DNA from: Moraxellaceae bacterium UBA2031 | Lineage (GTDB): Bacteria > Pseudomonadota > Gammaproteobacteria > Pseudomonadales > Moraxellaceae | Direction: 5' to 3' | Length of the DNA: 7,973 bases | Assembly (NCBI GenBank): GCA_002333145.1 | Contig: DDBN01000044.1 | Location: forward strand, 21,681 to 29,653 | Shown: positions 6,296 to 7,973 of the stretch, piece after piece | Position numbering within the stretch: the stretch's first letter is position 1 | Layout of the letters: every line of letters begins with the position of its first letter | Notes under the pieces: model-generated | Database searches by the model: none | Told to the model about the DNA's origin: nothing | Seen by the model: the letters and a program-made list of their open reading frames with translations, nothing else | Made by a program: the position numbers and the translations under genes

Positions 6296-7153
6296 CTAGC
6301 GTGTACTCATCCATGCACCCAGACTGGTGAGAATAAGGCCAGCCAGCAGCCATGCAGTAAACGGTTCACCCAGTGCCAAGGTGGCGCCAATGCCTGCCAC
6401 AGCCGGTACCGTTGCCATCGCCGCGCCGAGTTGCGTTGGTCCAAGCCGCGCCAGCGCCTGCATGTACAGCATCATGGCAACAATCACGACCAAAAAGCCC
6501 TGATAAAAAGCCTGCATAATAATGGCGCTTAGCGGTACCAAGGTAATGCCCTTGGGAAGCAGTAGTGCGTAGATCGGCAGATAAATTAGTGCAGACAGTA
6601 GTGCCACGCCCAGCGTGGTTTCCCAGGGGGAGTATCCCCACTTTTTTACCAGTACCGTGTACAAACCCCAGAGCAAAGAGGCGGTGATCATCATCAGATC
6701 ACCCGGCCAGCTCGTGGCCAGATCATGCAGGCTGTGCATGGCCAACGCCGATACCCCAAAGGCAATTACCAGCAGCGCACTTTTAAGGTTGGGGCTGAGC
6801 GGTTGATCCAGCAGTCGCCATGCCAGTACGGCCACAAAAAAAGGCAGGATTCCCGAGAGCAGTACGGCACCGTGTGCCGCCGGTGCGGAATGGAAGCTGC
6901 TATAGGCGACCACTGAGTAGCCAATACCTCCCGTGGCCACCAGCACTGCCATACGCAGGTTGAACAGGGGCACGCGCTTCCAGAACAGCCATAAAGGAAG
7001 CAACAGGACGGCTGCCGTACCAAAGCGTAAGGCCGTCATATCAAAGCCGTTTAATGCCGATGTGCCAGCAACGCGACTCAGCAAAACAAACCCCGACCAG
7101 ATTAGTACGCAGGCTGCTGCATATAAATAGCCACTACGAAAAGAGGAAGACAT
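6296..7153 (-). CDS. EamA/DMT-family inner-membrane transporter
   Basis: A 285-residue protein of the drug/metabolite transporter superfamily, the typical length for two tandem EamA domains. About ten hydrophobic helices can be placed: residues 8-29, 38-58, 66-84, 92-113, 123-140, 151-170, 178-199, 212-231, 240-260 and 265-283, five per repeat. Family-like motifs are LIWSGFVLLSR in helix 1, LRFGTAAVLLLP in helix 2, GAVLLSGILPFFVAVLAWRLLDQPLS in the first repeat, and ASLLWGLYTVLVKKW with LGPTQLGAAMATVPAVAGIGATLALGEPF in the second. AAGAG lies 5 bases upstream of the ATG at 7153. These proteins export or import small metabolites such as amino acids or nucleotide-related compounds; the substrate cannot be read from sequence. 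It appears to be a single-gene unit ending at the 6235-6269 terminator, with no obvious functional link to its neighbours. Confidence 0.9.
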   Translation of the reverse strand: MSSSFRSGYLYAAACVLIWSGFVLLSRVAGTSALNGFDMTALRFGTAAVLLLPLWLFWKRVPLFNLRMAVLVATGGIGYSVVAYSSFHSAPAAHGAVLLSGILPFFVAVLAWRLLDQPLSPNLKSALLVIAFGVSALAMHSLHDLATSWPGDLMMITASLLWGLYTVLVKKWGYSPWETTLGVALLSALIYLPIYALLLPKGITLVPLSAIIMQAFYQGFLVVIVAMMLYMQALARLGPTQLGAAMATVPAVAGIGATLALGEPFTAWLLAGLILTSLGAWMSTR

Positions 7154-7269
7154 GGTGGCTCTTAAGAGGAAAAGTGAAGTGCTGATTTTTACGGGAAGGC
7201 TGTTTAAAAGCGAGAGGTTTAATCGTAGGCTTCTACAGCAGCAGTATTTTTTGCAGCAGACAAAAGCGC

Positions 7270-7307
7270 TCTGCCCTCAGCCTCCGCTATTCAAGATGCT
7301 GGGCAGA
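7270..7307 (-). terminator. Weak hairpin, possible terminator of the GGDEF gene
   Basis: Inverted arms TCTGCCC (7270-7276) and GGGCAGA (7301-7307), with a further AGC/GCT pairing inside (7279-7281 with 7298-7300). Read on the minus strand it follows the GGDEF gene stop by 15 bases and is followed by GCGCTTTTG, a poor U tract. It lies in the 169-base spacer 7154-7322, where I see no gene; a promoter for the transporter is expected there but none stands out. Confidence 0.3.
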
Positions 7308-7322
7308 TAAGCCAAGTGGTAT

Positions 7323-7973
7323 TTAATCAATCTGTTTCATCAAGTTCCAGCGCTGCTCCGGTGTGGCTTGTTGCAGCAGAGGAATAATTTCCTGAAGTAA
7401 GTGGGGGATGTGTTCGGCCACTAGATCACCCTGACCTCGCGTGATCATGGCTAATGCCTTATCGATAGAAATAGATGTTGGCTTAGTGGAGTGAATGGCG
7501 ACAGCCGCCAGCCCTAACTTACCGATAGCGGCTTGTACCTCGGTTTGGGCGTTAGTCTCAGGCGTAATATCGGGCACATGCACGCTAAAGCGCCATTTCA
7601 CCGCCAGCGCACGACCATTCACCTGCAAGGGGGCGTTTTTCAGTGCCTGTTGAAGTTTTTCCACCAGCTTTATAGCGCCTTCGCCGGGCGTGGACGGCAG
7701 GCTAAGTGCGAGCGTAGAAATAGTGTATCGGCTGGCGGAATCTTCTGTACGGATGCACTCGCGCACCAAGTGTGCCGCTTGGCTTAGCGCTGCTTCAGCT
7801 GCAACCTTGCCATTCTGCATAAAGAACGATTTGAAGTCGGGCATCTCGGCAATAACGATGGCAACAGACTGACGATGACGATGGGCAAAAGCGAGATCTT
7901 TGCTGAGTTGCTCCAAAAACGACTGCTGATTATTGAGGCCCGTAGTGGCATCAACAGTAATCTGTTTTTTCAG
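7323..7973 (-). CDS. Degenerate GGDEF-domain protein, C-terminal part (5' end outside window)
   Basis: The frame is open to the right edge (217 codons including the stop, TAA at 7325-7323); a TTG at 7916 is not a convincing start because the domain begins before it, with DATTGLNNQQSF matching the D-x-LTGL-NR-x-xF entry of GGDEF domains. The rest of the fold follows, including AIVIAEMPDFKSF and LPSTPGEGAIKLVEKLQQALK. The catalytic GG(D/E)EF motif is replaced by TISTL (fragment residues 84-88), and the metal-binding DxD-FK region reads EMPDFK, so diguanylate cyclase activity is not expected. RTED (75-78) sits exactly five residues before the degenerate motif, the place of the RxxD inhibitory c-di-GMP site. 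A helical tail of about 45 residues follows. N-terminal sensor or membrane domains, if any, are outside the window. It may act as a c-di-GMP receptor or a structural domain. Confidence 0.8.
   Translation of the reverse strand: MKKQITVDATTGLNNQQSFLEQLSKDLAFAHRHRQSVAIVIAEMPDFKSFFMQNGKVAAEAALSQAAHLVRECIRTEDSASRYTISTLALSLPSTPGEGAIKLVEKLQQALKNAPLQVNGRALAVKWRFSVHVPDITPETNAQTEVQAAIGKLGLAAVAIHSTKPTSISIDKALAMITRGQGDLVAEHIPHLLQEIIPLLQQATPEQRWNLMKQID

Noticed and set aside
7230..7260. CAGCAGCAG / GCAGCAG short repeats in the spacer, checked as a possible repeat array or CRISPR
   Set aside because: Only a few trinucleotide copies with no regular unit or spacers; it looks like chance low complexity.
1..7973. 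Defence, mobile-element or biosynthetic island
   Set aside because: No transposase, integrase, nuclease, toxin or assembly-line gene is encoded, and no target-site duplications or flanking repeats are visible; all genes are housekeeping or catabolic types.

Overview
This window looks like ordinary chromosomal DNA from a free-living, metabolically versatile gammaproteobacterium. The basis is a class I fructose-1,6-bisphosphatase, an AidB-type acyl-CoA dehydrogenase, a PaaX-family regulator and a GGDEF-type protein, all in moderate-GC DNA (judged by eye). I cannot name the genus. I see no phage, transposon, tRNA, rRNA or CRISPR. Every gene belongs to a recognisable family, so I do not claim an undescribed system.

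Left block (1-2216, plus strand): the 3' end of fbp, then a small SCP-2-like lipid-carrier protein, then an iron-containing alcohol dehydrogenase whose start codon lies 1 base after the carrier's stop. A perfect 15-bp bidirectional terminator (2231-2265) separates this block from the convergent one.

Middle block (2284-6216): a PaaX-family regulator and an AidB-type acyl-CoA dehydrogenase run leftward as a probable two-gene operon. A crotonase-family enoyl-CoA hydratase diverges from the regulator. The 94-bp, AT-rich gap between the divergent genes can be read as two overlapping, oppositely facing sigma70-like promoters around a 10-bp palindrome, a natural place for the regulator to act on both sides. 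A small SRPBCC protein follows the hydratase. The simplest reading is a CoA-thioester catabolism module (dehydrogenase plus hydratase, controlled by a CoA-thioester-sensing type of repressor), although the dehydrogenase would usually be labelled a DNA-alkylation response protein. A second perfect 15-bp bidirectional terminator (6235-6269) closes this block.

Right block (6296-7973, minus strand): a ten-helix EamA/DMT-type transporter, a 169-bp spacer, and the C-terminal part of a protein with a GGDEF domain. That domain has lost its catalytic motif but keeps an RxxD sequence at the position of the c-di-GMP inhibitory site. Its gene runs off the right edge.
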